Source: Streptococcus loxodontisalivarius (lineage in GTDB: Bacteria > Bacillota > Bacilli > Lactobacillales > Streptococcaceae). From it: a stretch of 42,850 bases of DNA. The notes beneath the pieces were generated by a model that did not search any database, was not told the DNA's origin, and worked only from the letters and a program-made list of their open reading frames with translations. The position numbers were made by a program, and so were the translations under genes. The stretch is from NCBI RefSeq assembly GCF_016908645.1, contig NZ_JAFBEH010000018.1:1-42850 (forward strand), given 5' to 3'. Each line of letters begins with the position of its first letter. Position 1 is the stretch's first letter. Positions 42,632 to 42,850 of this stretch are shown here, one piece after another.

Positions 42632-42850
42632 TTACTGACTTTTGGCTAAGTTATAGTCGTAAAGTTTATTATGCGTGATGAGGTAATGTATCGTTCTGAT
42701 AAGACGATGCATAGAGGCAATTGTATGTGGCTTGGTTGAAGCCGTTTGCGATTGCCTTTTTCGTTTCTCATAGAAGTCTGCGATATGACAAGGATTGGTG
42801 TGGCTAGCAGAAGTAATGTTGTGAATACACTTGAAAAGAATCTTTCTAGC
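42632..42850 (-). mobile_element. 3' end of an IS110-family transposase, cut by the window
   Basis: The minus strand encodes 72 codons ending at TAA (42632-42634): KCIHNITSASHTNPCHIADF, YEKRKRQSQTASTKPHTIAS and MHRLIRTIHYLITHNKLYD. The pattern Y-x-K-K/R-R-x-x-G/S-K-x-x-x-x-A and H-R-L-x-R-x-I-x-x-x-L near the end is that of the C-terminal transposase domain of IS110/IS116/IS902 elements. Whether the element is whole cannot be judged from the part seen. The left IS boundary should lie between 42502 and 42631. Confidence 0.7.

Overview
The window is a chromosomal segment of a low-GC Firmicute, almost certainly a Streptococcus. The evidence is the YSIRK-type signal and LPETG anchor on a pullulanase, ctsR directly followed by clpC without mcsA/mcsB, a fused gshAB, a 346-residue EF-Ts typical of streptococci, a cel-type PTS gene order, and streptococcal intergenic repeats. 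A salivarius-group species is my best guess from gene content; it is inference only.

Layout. 1-3305: tail of a cellobiose-type PTS locus with a decapitated regulator (celR remnant), EIIA, a small membrane protein and EIIC. 3316-9933: a thioredoxin-like protein, then yajC, uppS, cdsA, rseP and proS (membrane biogenesis and translation). 9970-12242: tRNA-Cys on the minus strand, then rpsB-tsf behind a structured leader. 12257-12397: a gene-free stretch carrying six DnaA-box-like 9-mers. 12487-17109: a cell-wall-anchored pullulanase under a cre-overlapped promoter, and a small-multidrug-export-type membrane protein. 17320-20312: the ctsR-clpC heat-shock operon with a CtsR operator. 20302-21936: a TDT-family transporter divergent from a TetR regulator. 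21975-23811: hslO overlapping a dus gene.

Accessory island (about 23.9-37.9 kb). It is bracketed by two xpaC paralogues, the right one in an operon with telA. Inside, on the minus strand, is one complete type VII secretion lipase cassette: a DUF1310-like putative immunity protein, a lipase with an N-terminal GHSLG catalytic domain and a C-terminal helical region, and two small helical partner proteins. This matches the TslA/TlaA arrangement described in Staphylococcus aureus. Upstream of it lie eight further immunity-like genes (nine in all: four DUF1310-like membrane-anchored proteins and five lipoproteins). Seven of these eight are followed by a 5' stub of a lost lipase gene, and every unit opens with a repeated promoter/RBS module. 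I read this as an orphan-immunity array made by successive toxin replacement or deletion at a repeated module. No type VII core machinery (EssC, EsxA, EssB) is present in the window.

Right end: a FemAB-type peptidoglycan branching enzyme, telA with three downstream 154-bp copies of an alternative telA tail, a hairpin-rich intergenic element, gshAB with a leader hairpin, PurR boxes, purA, and the 3' end of an IS110-family transposase running off the window.

Several minus- and plus-strand genes (hslO, the TDT transporter, the 279-residue membrane protein) have a -10 element only 6-7 nt before the start codon and no Shine-Dalgarno, so they look leaderless.
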